Shown here in pieces: positions 25,629 through 33,890 of a stretch of 64,000 nt of DNA. How positions within the stretch are numbered: position 1 is the stretch's first letter; every line of letters starts with the position of its first letter. Made by a program: the position numbers and the translations under genes. Under the pieces are notes generated by a model. It searched no databases, had not been told where the DNA came from, and saw only the letters and a list, made by a program, of their open reading frames with translations. The stretch is from Persicitalea sp964500445 (GTDB lineage Bacteria; Bacteroidota; Bacteroidia; Cytophagales; Spirosomataceae): the NCBI GenBank assembly GCA_964500445.1, contig CAZCOG010000012.1, positions 67,085 through 131,084 of the forward strand, in the 5' to 3' direction.

Positions 25629-27062
25629 ATGATGAAATCGACTTGGAATCGCAGAGAATTTTTACAGCGCACAAGCGCCGCCACGCTGGCTGCTTTAGCG
25701 GCGGGTGCGCCGGTGTCCAGTTTTTTATCAAGTTGCAGCAAAGTGCAGGGCCGCACCGATGGCACCGCCGACACGGTGATCCTGTTGTGGATGGCCGGAG
25801 GCATGGCCCACACCGAAACTTTCGACCCGAAACGATATACGCCCTTTGAAAAAGATATGGAGGGCAACCGGGTACTAAGTACCTTTCCTTCCGTACCAAC
25901 GGCCCTCGATGGTATCCACTTTTCCGAAGGGCTGGAATCCATCGGTAAAGTGATGGACAAAGGTACTTTGATTCGCTCTTACGTAGCCGCTGATCTTGGA
26001 CATATCCTTCACTCCCGCCACCAGTACAACTGGCACACCTGCTACGAACCACCGCAAACCGTGGCCGCGCCGCACATCGGGGCATGGATTGCCAAAGAAC
26101 TAGGCCCCAAAAACCCAGTAATTCCGGCTTTCATAGACATAGGACAACGGTTCACCGTTGGTGAAGCGGAGGAATTGAAAGCTTTTCATACCGCGGGATT
26201 TCTGGGCAATGAGTTCGGTCCCTTCTTCATTCCTGATCCGACGCAGGGACTGGATAGCGTCCGCCCGCCCGTAGGTATGGACGCCAAACGCTTCGAGCGA
26301 CGCAATCAGCTATACAATGATCTGATCAGCAGCAGCCCGATGGGCGAGTATGGCAGCGACTACCAGAAGGAATCGCTGCGACGCTCGATGGAGCAAGCGT
26401 ACATGCTCTTGAACTCACCTGAGGCCAAAGCCTTCGACCTAAGCACCGAACCGAAGGAAAGCTACGACAAGTACAACACCGGAAAATTTGGCCTGGGGTG
26501 CCTTTTGGCAAGGCGGCTCACCGAACAGGGAGCGCGCTTCATCAGCGTCACGACCGAATACGAACCATTCATGGGCTTTGACACCCACGAAAACGGACAC
26601 ACCCGTATGGCGGATATGAAGAAAATGATCGACGGCCCCGTGGCACAACTCATTCAGGACCTTGACAAAAGCGGTCACCTCGACCGTACGATGATCGTAC
26701 TTGCCAGCGAGTTCAGCCGTGATATGATGGTGGAAGGTCGTCCCGATCAGAAGGTAAAGGAACAGGTCAACCAGCCGGATATTCTCTCCGACATGAAATT
26801 TTACGGGATGCACCGCCACTTCACCGATGGCTGCTCCATGCTCATGTTCGGAGGTGGCGTAAAGCGCGGCTTCGTTTACGGTAAAACCGCCGACGAGCGC
26901 CCCTGCAAATCCATCGAAAATCCCGTCAAGATCGATGGTATCCATCAGACAATCTACCACGCGCTGGGTATTCCGCCGGATACCAACTACGAGGTTGAGA
27001 GACGTCCTTTTTATACGACGCCGGATGGCAAAGGGCAGGCGGTGATGGAGCTGCTGGGGTAA
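25629..27062 (+). CDS. DUF1501 protein with Tat signal, partner of cytochrome pair 2
   Basis: The 477-residue protein has a clear twin-arginine leader (NRREFLQRTSAATLAALAAG, Arg8-Arg9). It continues with the DUF1501 core: ILLWMAGGMAHTETFDPKRY, then HILHSRHQYNWHT, SVTTEYEPFMGFDTHENGH and VLASEFSRDMM near the presumed metal site. It is only distantly similar to the first DUF1501 protein in this window. A two-codon ambiguity exists at the start (ATG 25629 or 25632). As with pair 1 it directly follows a DUF1553 cytochrome. Confidence 0.9.
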   Translation: MMKSTWNRREFLQRTSAATLAALAAGAPVSSFLSSCSKVQGRTDGTADTVILLWMAGGMAHTETFDPKRYTPFEKDMEGNRVLSTFPSVPTALDGIHFSEGLESIGKVMDKGTLIRSYVAADLGHILHSRHQYNWHTCYEPPQTVAAPHIGAWIAKELGPKNPVIPAFIDIGQRFTVGEAEELKAFHTAGFLGNEFGPFFIPDPTQGLDSVRPPVGMDAKRFERRNQLYNDLISSSPMGEYGSDYQKESLRRSMEQAYMLLNSPEAKAFDLSTEPKESYDKYNTGKFGLGCLLARRLTEQGARFISVTTEYEPFMGFDTHENGHTRMADMKKMIDGPVAQLIQDLDKSGHLDRTMIVLASEFSRDMMVEGRPDQKVKEQVNQPDILSDMKFYGMHRHFTDGCSMLMFGGGVKRGFVYGKTADERPCKSIENPVKIDGIHQTIYHALGIPPDTNYEVERRPFYTTPDGKGQAVMELLG

Positions 27063-27064
27063 CA

Positions 27065-27089
27065 GGAGGTAGTTTTAATATCTACCTCC
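27065..27089 (+). terminator. Weak hairpin after the second DUF1501 gene
   Basis: A perfect 8-bp stem (27065-27072 with 27082-27089) begins 3 nt after the stop codon. There is no T-run, so it may protect the mRNA end rather than terminate. Confidence 0.4.
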
Positions 27090-27215
27090 ATAATGTACAA
27101 TTCTGTACATATGCAAAACTCTATCTTTCAGCCATAAGAAAGTACCAAACGCCAGGCGCAACCCCCAAAACAATTTTCTTCCCTAACTTGCGGCGCAAAT
27201 GAACGTCGCACACGA

Positions 27216-28250
27216 ATGAGCCTGCAATCCTTTACCGCCCTCTGGACGCACCGCTACCGCAAGTATAGCCATATCGCCAAAGCGCATCTCCTGGCCTACC
27301 GGGCGCAACTTTATTTCAGTTCAAAAAAGCGCAGCCTGAATAAAGAGTTGATCGCCGTGGTTCGCACGGAGCACTTCGGCGATATTGTAGCCGTCGAGCC
27401 GCTGTCGCGCCAGATTCGGGCCTTGCACCCCGATGCCCATATCGTTTGGTTTGTCAAACCTGTTTTTCGGGAATTGGTGGATACCAATCCGAATGTGGAC
27501 GAGTCGTTCCCGGAATTCTGCGTGACCCAGCGGCGGGTGCTGCTGGAAACAGGAGTTTTCGATAAAGTATACGAATTGCAATTCCGCAACAACAACCACT
27601 GTCCGGTTTGCGACGTGTTTGTAGAAAATCCGGTAGCGGTAGCGAAAGGTATAAATGTGCATACCTATTTCAACTTCGGGAATTTGCTGGAAGTATTTGC
27701 CAAAGTCGGCGGATTGCCGGTACCGGACGATGATCAGCCGCGGCTGTATTTGCAGGAGCGGCATCGTCGGAAAGTAGATTCCCTCGGTCTGCCCGAACGC
27801 TTCATCGCGGTGCATTGCCAGTCGAACTACGCTCCCAAAGACTGGCCCGCAGAGCGCTGGAACGCGCTACTCCCGGAAATAGCGGACAAGTACGAACTAC
27901 CCATCATTGAAATTGGCCTGGCGAGTAATTTATCCGTCACCCACCCCGCTTACCGCAACCTATGCGGTCAATTGTCGATTCTCGAAACGGGGGAGGTGAT
28001 TCGGCGAGCCGAGTACTTCATCGGGCTGGACAGCGGCCCGGCGCACCTTGCCAATGCCAGCGGCACTTTCGGCTTTATACTTATGGGTTCGTTGAACGAA
28101 TTTACGGCCTACAATCCTTATTCCGGTGCCTATGGCAATGGGAAGAATTGCGTTCTGATTCGCCAGGAAGGTGTTCCCTGCTCGCAACTACCACTTGAAA
28201 TGGTATTGAAAGCCATTGACCGGAAGCTTTCTGTTCCAGCAAAAGAGTAA
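27216..28250 (+). CDS. Glycosyltransferase family 9 (heptosyltransferase-like)
   Basis: The 344-residue GT-B protein opens with VVRTEHFGDIVAVEPLSRQI and closes with the donor-site motif YFIGLDSGPAHLANASGT, the classic GT9 signature. Family members transfer heptose or other sugars onto lipopolysaccharide core at the inner membrane. In Bacteroidota the donor is often uncertain. N-terminal residues 1-40 are basic and aromatic, suggesting a membrane-surface helix. It stands alone between a DUF1501 gene and the convergent yggS. Confidence 0.88.
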   Translation: MSLQSFTALWTHRYRKYSHIAKAHLLAYRAQLYFSSKKRSLNKELIAVVRTEHFGDIVAVEPLSRQIRALHPDAHIVWFVKPVFRELVDTNPNVDESFPEFCVTQRRVLLETGVFDKVYELQFRNNNHCPVCDVFVENPVAVAKGINVHTYFNFGNLLEVFAKVGGLPVPDDDQPRLYLQERHRRKVDSLGLPERFIAVHCQSNYAPKDWPAERWNALLPEIADKYELPIIEIGLASNLSVTHPAYRNLCGQLSILETGEVIRRAEYFIGLDSGPAHLANASGTFGFILMGSLNEFTAYNPYSGAYGNGKNCVLIRQEGVPCSQLPLEMVLKAIDRKLSVPAKE

Positions 28251-28269
28251 TTTCGTTTTTAGAACTTTA

Positions 28270-28980
28270 TTATTTTCTGGCCCCGAAAATAGCGCTGCCT
28301 ACGCGTACCATCGTACTACCTTCTATTACAGCAATCGGGAAGTCGTTGCTCATGCCCATTGAAAGTACTTCCATTTTCACTTTGTAAGATTCTGCGTCCC
28401 CACCTCGCCGGGCGGCCCCGTCTGGAACTTCGGAACTTCCCCCATTCTTCAATTCCTCAAACAATCGCCGCAGCCCGCCAAATTCTTTTCGAAGCTGGGA
28501 TTCAGGCGCGTCGTAAGTAGCCATTCCCATCAATCCCAAAATACGGACATTATGCATAGCGGTAAATTCTTTGGAATCCAAAAGTTCCACTACCTCTTGC
28601 TCCGATAAACCAAATTTGGTTTCTTCCTCGGCGATATGGATTTGCAGCAGACAGTCGATGGTGCGGTTGTTTTTTTTGGCTTGCTTGTTGATTTCTTTCA
28701 GTACTTTGAGGCTATCTACCGAATGAACGAGTGAGACGAAAGGCGCGAGGTACTTTACCTTGTTAGTCTGCAAATGGCCAATCATGTGCCATTCGATATC
28801 CTTGGGCAGTACTTCGTATTTTTCCACCATTTCCTGGACCTTGTTTTCACCGAATATTTTACAGCCCGCATCGTAGGCTTGCTGCAAAATTTCGACAGGC
28901 TTGGTTTTGGTGACGGCCACCAGCGTGACACCTGGACTTAACTGGCCCTCAATTTCGGCAATATTTTCTTTAACGGACAT
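28270..28980 (-). CDS. yggS: YggS-family PLP homeostasis protein
   Basis: The 236-residue alanine-racemase-fold protein has the PLP lysine in LVAVTKTKP (Lys25), followed by IFGENKVQEM, WHMIGHLQTNKV and LSMGMSNDF. It buffers cytoplasmic pyridoxal phosphate and has no known catalysis. Between the penultimate helix and LSMGMS there is a variable segment with an odd low-complexity stretch (GGSSEVPDGAARRGGDAES), GC-richer than its surroundings. The gene is divergent from the coiled-coil gene at 29103. Confidence 0.93.
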   Translation of the reverse strand: MSVKENIAEIEGQLSPGVTLVAVTKTKPVEILQQAYDAGCKIFGENKVQEMVEKYEVLPKDIEWHMIGHLQTNKVKYLAPFVSLVHSVDSLKVLKEINKQAKKNNRTIDCLLQIHIAEEETKFGLSEQEVVELLDSKEFTAMHNVRILGLMGMATYDAPESQLRKEFGGLRRLFEELKNGGSSEVPDGAARRGGDAESYKVKMEVLSMGMSNDFPIAVIEGSTMVRVGSAIFGARK

Positions 28981-29017
28981 ATTCTATTTTATAATTCTGA
29001 TTATTAGGCACTTATAA

Positions 29018-29045
29018 TTGGTGTAAAAATAAAATGGTATATTTG
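29018..29045 (+). promoter_or_regulatory. Promoter of the coiled-coil membrane protein gene
   Basis: TTG (29018-29020) is followed after 17 nt by TATATTTG (29038-29045), a near-perfect Bacteroidota promoter. The ATG is 58 nt downstream. Confidence 0.65.
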
Positions 29046-29102
29046 CGGCTTAATTAAATTACCCTTTCTACCACGATTGCTTTAACCTAACTGAAACTTC
29101 GT

Positions 29103-30044
29103 ATGGACTACAATCAAGATCAAAAACAAGACCGGCGAACCCTGCTTTGGGCAGCTTTGGCCGTTTTGGCTATTCTGAATGTCGTGCTGTTTTATTTCTA
29201 CTACCAGGAAAGGCAGAACAACCGCGACAAAGATACCATCATCGCTGCCAAGACCGACGAGGTTCTGTCCACCAAGAACAAACTTGATTCGATCTCAGTG
29301 CAGTTGGATGCCAAAATTGCTGAAATCCAACAATTGGGCGGCAGCGTCGATTCGCTGATTGTATTAAAGCAGGAGCTGGAGCGCGATCGGCAGGCGCTGC
29401 GAAATGCCAATAATATCTCAGTCAAAAAATACGAAGATAAAATCCGGAACTACGAGTCAATCCTGAATCAGAAGGATACCGAAATCGCCCAATTGAAAGA
29501 GGAACTCGGCATAGTAACAGCCAAAAATGAGGAACTGAGCCAGGCCGTCACCGGCCTGGAAGGTGAAAAACAATTGCTCTCCGACTCAGTCACCAATTAC
29601 GCCGTACAGAACCGCGAATTAAACGAGAAAGTAACGATTGCCTCTGCCCTGCGGGCCGAGAATATTACGGTAAACGCCCTTTCGTCCAAAGGCAAGGAGC
29701 GCGATGGGGGTAGTTACAAGGCCCGTCGCATCGACAAACTGAGAATTGACTTCCGTCTGGCCCCCAATGCCGTAGCCAAGCAGGACCGTAAAGAAGTATA
29801 TCTCCGCATTCTCGACCCCGACGGCGCGGTACTGTCCGACATGGCCACGGGTTCGGGAGCATTTATCCACAATGGCCGGGAAATGATTTATAGTTCCAAG
29901 GAGTCTATCAACTTCAACAATACCGGCCAAACGATGGATATTATGTACGGCCGGGGCGGGGTGCCCTTCAAAGATGGCAAGTATACCGTTGAACTATACA
30001 GCGAAGGGTTCAAGATCGGGCAGGGAGACTTTACAGTCAAATAG
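29103..30044 (+). CDS. Membrane-anchored coiled-coil protein of unknown function
   Basis: The 313-residue protein has a basic N-terminus, one transmembrane helix (LLWAALAVLAILNVVLFYFY, about 14-33), and a long coiled coil (about 38-170) rich in Glu, Lys and Gln. A C-terminal beta-rich domain follows (KLRIDFRLAPNAVAKQDRKE, then FNNTGQTMDIMYGRGG). Such proteins are often labelled chromosome segregation or SMC-like only because of the coiled coil. The N-in topology would place the C-terminal domain in the periplasm. It has its own promoter and lies just upstream of rpsF. I do not recognise a specific family. Confidence 0.85.
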   Translation: MDYNQDQKQDRRTLLWAALAVLAILNVVLFYFYYQERQNNRDKDTIIAAKTDEVLSTKNKLDSISVQLDAKIAEIQQLGGSVDSLIVLKQELERDRQALRNANNISVKKYEDKIRNYESILNQKDTEIAQLKEELGIVTAKNEELSQAVTGLEGEKQLLSDSVTNYAVQNRELNEKVTIASALRAENITVNALSSKGKERDGGSYKARRIDKLRIDFRLAPNAVAKQDRKEVYLRILDPDGAVLSDMATGSGAFIHNGREMIYSSKESINFNNTGQTMDIMYGRGGVPFKDGKYTVELYSEGFKIGQGDFTVK

Positions 30045-30113
30045 AGTTGACGAGTGCACGCGTTTTTGTGGAGTAAGTTTCTTAAACCCCAGAATTTCAA
30101 GCTCGTAAACCCC

Positions 30114-30131
30114 TAAACTTTAAACTTTAAA
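30114..30131 (+). repeat. Short tandem AT-rich repeat
   Basis: This is a direct repeat of TAAACTT/AAACTTT upstream of the rpsF promoter. The same low-complexity style is seen between rfbB and galE. Confidence 0.4.
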
Positions 30132-30141
30132 TGCTTCCATC

Positions 30142-30172
30142 TTGCTTTTTCCGTCGAAAACTCTTACTTTCG
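30142..30172 (+). promoter_or_regulatory. Promoter of the rpsF-rpsR-rplI operon
   Basis: TTG at 30142-30144 and TACTTTCG at 30165-30172 (one mismatch to TAnnTTTG), 20 nt apart, precede rpsF by about 45 nt. Confidence 0.5.
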
Positions 30173-30216
30173 CACCCTCATTTTGAGAAAATTAACAAAT
30201 AAACAATTCATTTCGT

Positions 30217-30600
30217 ATGAACAATCAGTATGAAACGGTGTTCATTTTAACTCCCATCTTATCTGAGGCCCAGATGAGGGACGCCGTTGACAAGTTCCGC
30301 AAAATCCTCACCGACAACGGCGCGGAACTGGTACACGAGGAAGACTGGGGACTGCGCAAGCTGGCCTACCCTATCCAAAAGAAGAACACGGGCTTCTACA
30401 ATTTGATGGAGTACACCGCACCGGGCAACCTGATCGCGGTGCTCGATACCGAATTCCGCCGCGATGAGCGTGTGATCCGTCACATGACCGTCGTACTTGA
30501 CAAGCACGCCATCGCCTACAACGAGAAAAAGCGTAAGGGCTTGATGAACAAGCAAAAGGAAGCCGCCATTGATGAATCTCAAAAACCAGCTGAAGCATAA
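30217..30600 (+). CDS. rpsF: 30S ribosomal protein S6
   Basis: The 127-residue protein opens with NQYETVFILTPILSEAQMRD and contains EDWGLRKLAYPIQKKNTGFY and FRRDERVIRHMTV, all diagnostic of S6. The C-terminus carries a short charged extension (KEAAIDESQKPAEA). S6 binds the central domain of 16S rRNA together with S18, whose gene follows after 3 nt. Confidence 0.97.
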   Translation: MNNQYETVFILTPILSEAQMRDAVDKFRKILTDNGAELVHEEDWGLRKLAYPIQKKNTGFYNLMEYTAPGNLIAVLDTEFRRDERVIRHMTVVLDKHAIAYNEKKRKGLMNKQKEAAIDESQKPAEA

Positions 30601-30603
30601 GCC

Positions 30604-30855
30604 ATGACACTTGTAAACGAACCAATCGACAAGACCCAGAATCGCAAGAAGTACTGCCGTTTCAGAAAGGCAGGTATTAAATACATCGACTATAAGGATC
30701 CCAATTTCCTTTTGAAGCTCGTTAATGAGCAAGGCCGGATCCTGCCCCGTCGCCTGACCGGCACCAGCCTGAAGTACCAGCGTAAAGTGGCTCAAGCCAT
30801 CAAACGGTCGCGCCACTTGGCTCTGATGCCGTTTGTAGCCGATCAATTGAAGTAA
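30604..30855 (+). CDS. rpsR: 30S ribosomal protein S18
   Basis: The 83-residue protein contains KKYCRFRKAGIKYIDYKD, ILPRRLTGTSLKYQRKVAQA and IKRSRHLALMPF, the S18 signature. It pairs with S6 on the ribosome platform. It is the middle gene of rpsF-rpsR-rplI, 20 nt before rplI. Confidence 0.97.
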   Translation: MTLVNEPIDKTQNRKKYCRFRKAGIKYIDYKDPNFLLKLVNEQGRILPRRLTGTSLKYQRKVAQAIKRSRHLALMPFVADQLK

Positions 30856-30875
30856 TTACGTAAAAGAGACCCGAA

Positions 30876-31319
30876 ATGGAAATTATATTATTAACAGATA
30901 TTGCCAAAGTTGGCTATAAAAACGACATCGTGTCGGTCAAGCCTGGCTATGGTCGCAACTACCTGATTCCTCAGGGCTATGCTCTGCTGGCTAATTCTTC
31001 TAACCGTAAGGTAGTGGAAGAAAACATCCGCCAGGCGGCGCACAAGGCCGAAAAGCTGAAGAAGGAGGCCGAGGAAATGGCTGCTGCTATCGGTGAAGCG
31101 GAAATCAACATTCCTGCTGTAGTAGGTGAAAGCGGCCGCATTTTCGGTCGTGTTACCAATACCCAGGTAGCTGACGCTCTGAAAGCCAAAGGTTTTGACA
31201 TCGACCGTAAGAAAATCATGGTGGATGAAGTAAAAACGGTTGGTACTTACGACGCTGTCATCGACCTGCATAAGGAAGTGAAGCACACGGTGAAAATCAA
31301 CGTAGTTCCTGCTGAATAA
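30876..31319 (+). CDS. rplI: 50S ribosomal protein L9
   Basis: The 147-residue protein has the L9 N-domain (EIILLTDIAKVGYKNDIVSV, then GYGRNYLIPQGYALLA). The long connecting helix and a C-domain with SGRIFGRVTNTQVADALKA follow. L9 reaches out from the L1 stalk base and helps maintain reading frame. It is the last gene of the operon, followed by an intrinsic terminator. Confidence 0.97.
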   Translation: MEIILLTDIAKVGYKNDIVSVKPGYGRNYLIPQGYALLANSSNRKVVEENIRQAAHKAEKLKKEAEEMAAAIGEAEINIPAVVGESGRIFGRVTNTQVADALKAKGFDIDRKKIMVDEVKTVGTYDAVIDLHKEVKHTVKINVVPAE

Positions 31320-31340
31320 GCACTGCTTGATCGTTTTTTT

Positions 31341-31379
31341 AAAAAAAGAGGCCTGGAATTGTCCGGGCCTCTTTTCTTT
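31341..31379. terminator. Bidirectional terminator between rplI and the superoxide dismutase
   Basis: A stem GAGGCCTGG/CCGGGCCTC (one wobble) is flanked by A7 on one side and TTTTCTTT on the other. It serves rplI on the plus strand and the convergent sod gene on the minus strand. Confidence 0.85.
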
Positions 31380-31411
31380 GCAGAATACGTAGTAATCTAA
31401 AAAATCTAAAA

Positions 31412-32131
31412 TCAGGCTTTTCCATTCTTCATTAGCTCCGCGACGCGATCCCAATTGACGATGTCCCAGAACGCACCGACATAGTCGCCGCGCTTGTTCT
31501 GATATTTGAGGTAATAGGCATGCTCCCAAACGTCCAGGCCCAATAGAGGCGTCCCCTTGAACTCTGAGATTCCCATCAGTGGATTGTCCTGGTTGGGTGT
31601 CGAGCCGATGGCAAGTTTTCCATCCTGTTCTACCAGCCATGCCCAGCCCGAACCGAAGCGGCCCGTTGCTTCTTTTCCGAAGGCTTCTTTGAAGCTATCA
31701 AATGAACCAAACTGCCCGTTGATAGCGTCGGCGACGGCACCCGTTGGTGTACCGCCCTTACCAGGTGCCATCGCTTTCCAGAAAAAACTGTGGTTCCAAT
31801 GGCCGCCACCGTTGTTACGAATCGCTTCGGGAGCATTGCCGATATTTTTCAGAATATCGCTCAGGCTCATTTTCTCGTACTCCGTACCGGTTACGGCTGC
31901 GTTGAGTTTGTCCACGTATCCTTTAGCGTGTTTGGTATAGTGGATTTCCATCGTTTGCGAGTCGATAGAAGGCTCCAATGCTCCAAAGTCGTAAGGAAGG
32001 GGGTTTTGAGAAAAAGGAGCCATCATCTCGGCACTTTCCTTGGAAGAAGTCTGGCAGGCCGACTGCGTGGACAATGCGCCAACGGCCAGTGTGGTACCCG
32101 CCAGCGAACGTAAAAACTCGATTCGATTCAT
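31412..32131 (-). CDS. Exported Fe/Mn superoxide dismutase
   Basis: The 239-residue protein carries the full Fe/Mn-SOD fold: MEIHYTKHAKGY (first ligand His64), GGGHWNHSFFW (second), and DVWEHAYY (Asp and His). The GGGH context is closer to Mn or cambialistic enzymes than to strict Fe enzymes. Unlike cytosolic SODs it has an N-terminal export signal (RIEFLRSLAGTTLAVGAL) with a cysteine at 26 that might be lipidated, though the lipobox QSAC is imperfect. It should detoxify superoxide in the periplasm. It stands alone between a terminator and a hairpin. Metal choice is unresolved. Confidence 0.92.
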   Translation of the reverse strand: MNRIEFLRSLAGTTLAVGALSTQSACQTSSKESAEMMAPFSQNPLPYDFGALEPSIDSQTMEIHYTKHAKGYVDKLNAAVTGTEYEKMSLSDILKNIGNAPEAIRNNGGGHWNHSFFWKAMAPGKGGTPTGAVADAINGQFGSFDSFKEAFGKEATGRFGSGWAWLVEQDGKLAIGSTPNQDNPLMGISEFKGTPLLGLDVWEHAYYLKYQNKRGDYVGAFWDIVNWDRVAELMKNGKA

Positions 32132-32251
32132 TTTTGGAAGAGGTTAGAGTTTGAAAAAGAATTAAAACATATTTAAAAGGTTTGCCGGGCCTTTTCAAAA
32201 CCATTAAGGCATCAATCCTGTAAAGTTCTGGGAAAGAATTTTAAGATTGGG

Positions 32252-32291
32252 CAAAAAAATAATTCCGTGCAGGATTTACACGGAATTATTT
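32252..32291 (-). terminator. Intrinsic terminator of the lipoprotein gene
   Basis: Perfect 13-bp arms (32257-32269 and 32279-32291) with a 9-nt loop are followed on the minus strand by seven T. It sits 26 nt after the stop codon at 32318. Confidence 0.85.
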
Positions 32292-32317
32292 CTAATCGAA
32301 AAACAGGGATGCCAGGC

Positions 32318-33112
32318 TCACTCTTTCAGTGTTACCGTCCGAGTTACTTCATTAAATCCACCGGGAATCAAATTTCCGCTGGCATCAAGGAGCTCAAGCT
32401 TGACGGTTACCTCACCTTTGGGCAGCCCCTTGATGACTTGTGGCGCCCACTCGGTAATCATAAATTCCTTGCCGTTGATAGTAGCCCGGACCTTATTACC
32501 ATTTTCCGATAAGGTAGTATTTAGTAAAAAGAAATCGAGCAGCAAATTTTCGGTGTCCGCACCGCTATACTCTCCTTTGGGGCGGCTGTAAATCAAAGTT
32601 GGCTTATCCAGATCGACATTCATGTTGTCCGTTCCGGCATCGCCAACCACTATCTTTTTGGCAACGAATGAATTACTATTCTTTACCGATTCGTGATAGG
32701 AACGGCTTAGGAAAGCCACCAGATAATGAGTTCCCGCCGATATTTCTTTTTTAAATTCAGGCTCATAATGCGCCGAATAAGGATCATTATCCAGGATAAA
32801 GTGAATATGCTGTCCTTTGCCAGAATTAGCCAGCATACTTTTCACCGGGCTGTCGGTCTGTGTTCCTAAATCGTAATCACCAACTTTGAACGCAAAATCA
32901 ACCTCACCCGCAGTACTTATATTGGTTTCGGTTGGCCTTTCCAGAGTCAGAGAAGACGCAGGAAATTGCGCCGAACCTTCCAGTCTTTCCATGGTAATAG
33001 CAGAACTGTCCTGCATGGCCGTATCTGTTTCACCATCGCTTGTGTTGGATTGCTGGCAACTCGCAGCCATTACAGAGACAATTGCCAGAACGCTTAATAA
33101 TTTGATTTTCAT
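32318..33112 (-). CDS. Lipoprotein of unknown function
   Basis: I choose the ATG at 33112, which yields 264 residues and a proper lipoprotein signal (MKIKLLSVLAIVSVMAASC, Cys19). A start 48 nt upstream would bury the signal. After a Ser/Thr/Asp-rich linker comes a beta-rich region with GKGQHIHFILDNDPYSAHYE and a distinctive GTHYLVAFLSRSYHESVK. This looks like an Ig-like or cupredoxin-type sandwich. Bacteroidota homologues are often left hypothetical. It is a single-gene unit with its own terminator. Histidines in QHIHF could bind metal, but that is speculation. Confidence 0.8.
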   Translation of the reverse strand: MKIKLLSVLAIVSVMAASCQQSNTSDGETDTAMQDSSAITMERLEGSAQFPASSLTLERPTETNISTAGEVDFAFKVGDYDLGTQTDSPVKSMLANSGKGQHIHFILDNDPYSAHYEPEFKKEISAGTHYLVAFLSRSYHESVKNSNSFVAKKIVVGDAGTDNMNVDLDKPTLIYSRPKGEYSGADTENLLLDFFLLNTTLSENGNKVRATINGKEFMITEWAPQVIKGLPKGEVTVKLELLDASGNLIPGGFNEVTRTVTLKE

Positions 33113-33254
33113 TGTTTTGGTTTTTGGATTGATAAAAAACATTTTACACCTGAAGAACAAAACAATTGTACCTTACTATATTTCTGGTTGATTACCAGAG
33201 AATAAGCAAAATCTACTTAAAAAGCTAACCATGCGTGATTCCCAAATACAAGTA

Positions 33255-33857
33255 CTAATCGTAGGCCACGCGGCTCACGATACTTCTGCCCAGTGTCACT
33301 TCATCGGCGTATTCAAGGTCACCACCAATAGGTACTCCCCGGGCGATGGTACTAATCTTTATCCCCGTGGGTTTTAGCTTTTTCTGAAGGTAAAAGGCGG
33401 TCGTATCACCCTCCATCGTAGGATTAAGGGCTAGAATAACCTCCTTCACTTCCTCATTGTCGATTCGACTTAATAAAGACTCAATGTTAAGGTCAGCGGG
33501 GCCAATGCCTTCCAAAGGAGATATAATCCCTCCCAGAACGTGGTAAGTACCATTAAACTGGCTTGTATTCTCGATTGCCAGCACATCACGGGTATCTACG
33601 ACCACACACAGTAAAGAAGGGTCACGCTTGGGACTACTGCAAATATTACAAAGTTCACCGTCGGATATGTTATGGCAGCGACTGCAAAAACGGGTTTGGG
33701 TGCGCATGGCCAGCAATGCATCCGCCAGCGTCCGGGTTTGTGGTTCCTCCCTTTTCAGCAGGTGTAAAGTCAGGCGAAGGGCCGTCTTCTTACCAATACC
33801 AGGCAACTTGGAAATCTCGTTGACGGCATTTTCAATCAATTGCGAAGGGTAATTCAT
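33255..33857 (-). CDS. recR: Recombination protein RecR
   Basis: The 200-residue protein has the helix-hairpin-helix start (ISKLPGIGKKTALRLTLHLL), the C4 zinc finger (CSRCHNISDGELCNIC), and the Toprim domain (LLCVVVDTRDVLAIENT; LALNPTMEGDTTAFYL). It ends with the Walker-B-like RGVPIGGDLEYADEVTL. RecR works with RecO and RecF to load RecA at gaps. It lies 33 nt downstream of clpS on the same strand. Confidence 0.96.
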   Translation of the reverse strand: MNYPSQLIENAVNEISKLPGIGKKTALRLTLHLLKREEPQTRTLADALLAMRTQTRFCSRCHNISDGELCNICSSPKRDPSLLCVVVDTRDVLAIENTSQFNGTYHVLGGIISPLEGIGPADLNIESLLSRIDNEEVKEVILALNPTMEGDTTAFYLQKKLKPTGIKISTIARGVPIGGDLEYADEVTLGRSIVSRVAYD

Positions 33858-33890
33858 ACAGTAGCGGGCGTGAAGTAGGCAGTAGCAGCA

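Noticed and set aside
27094..27109. Short palindrome TGTACA-ATTC-TGTACA
   Set aside because: 6-bp arms that are themselves palindromic and contain the abundant GTAC core; likely by chance.
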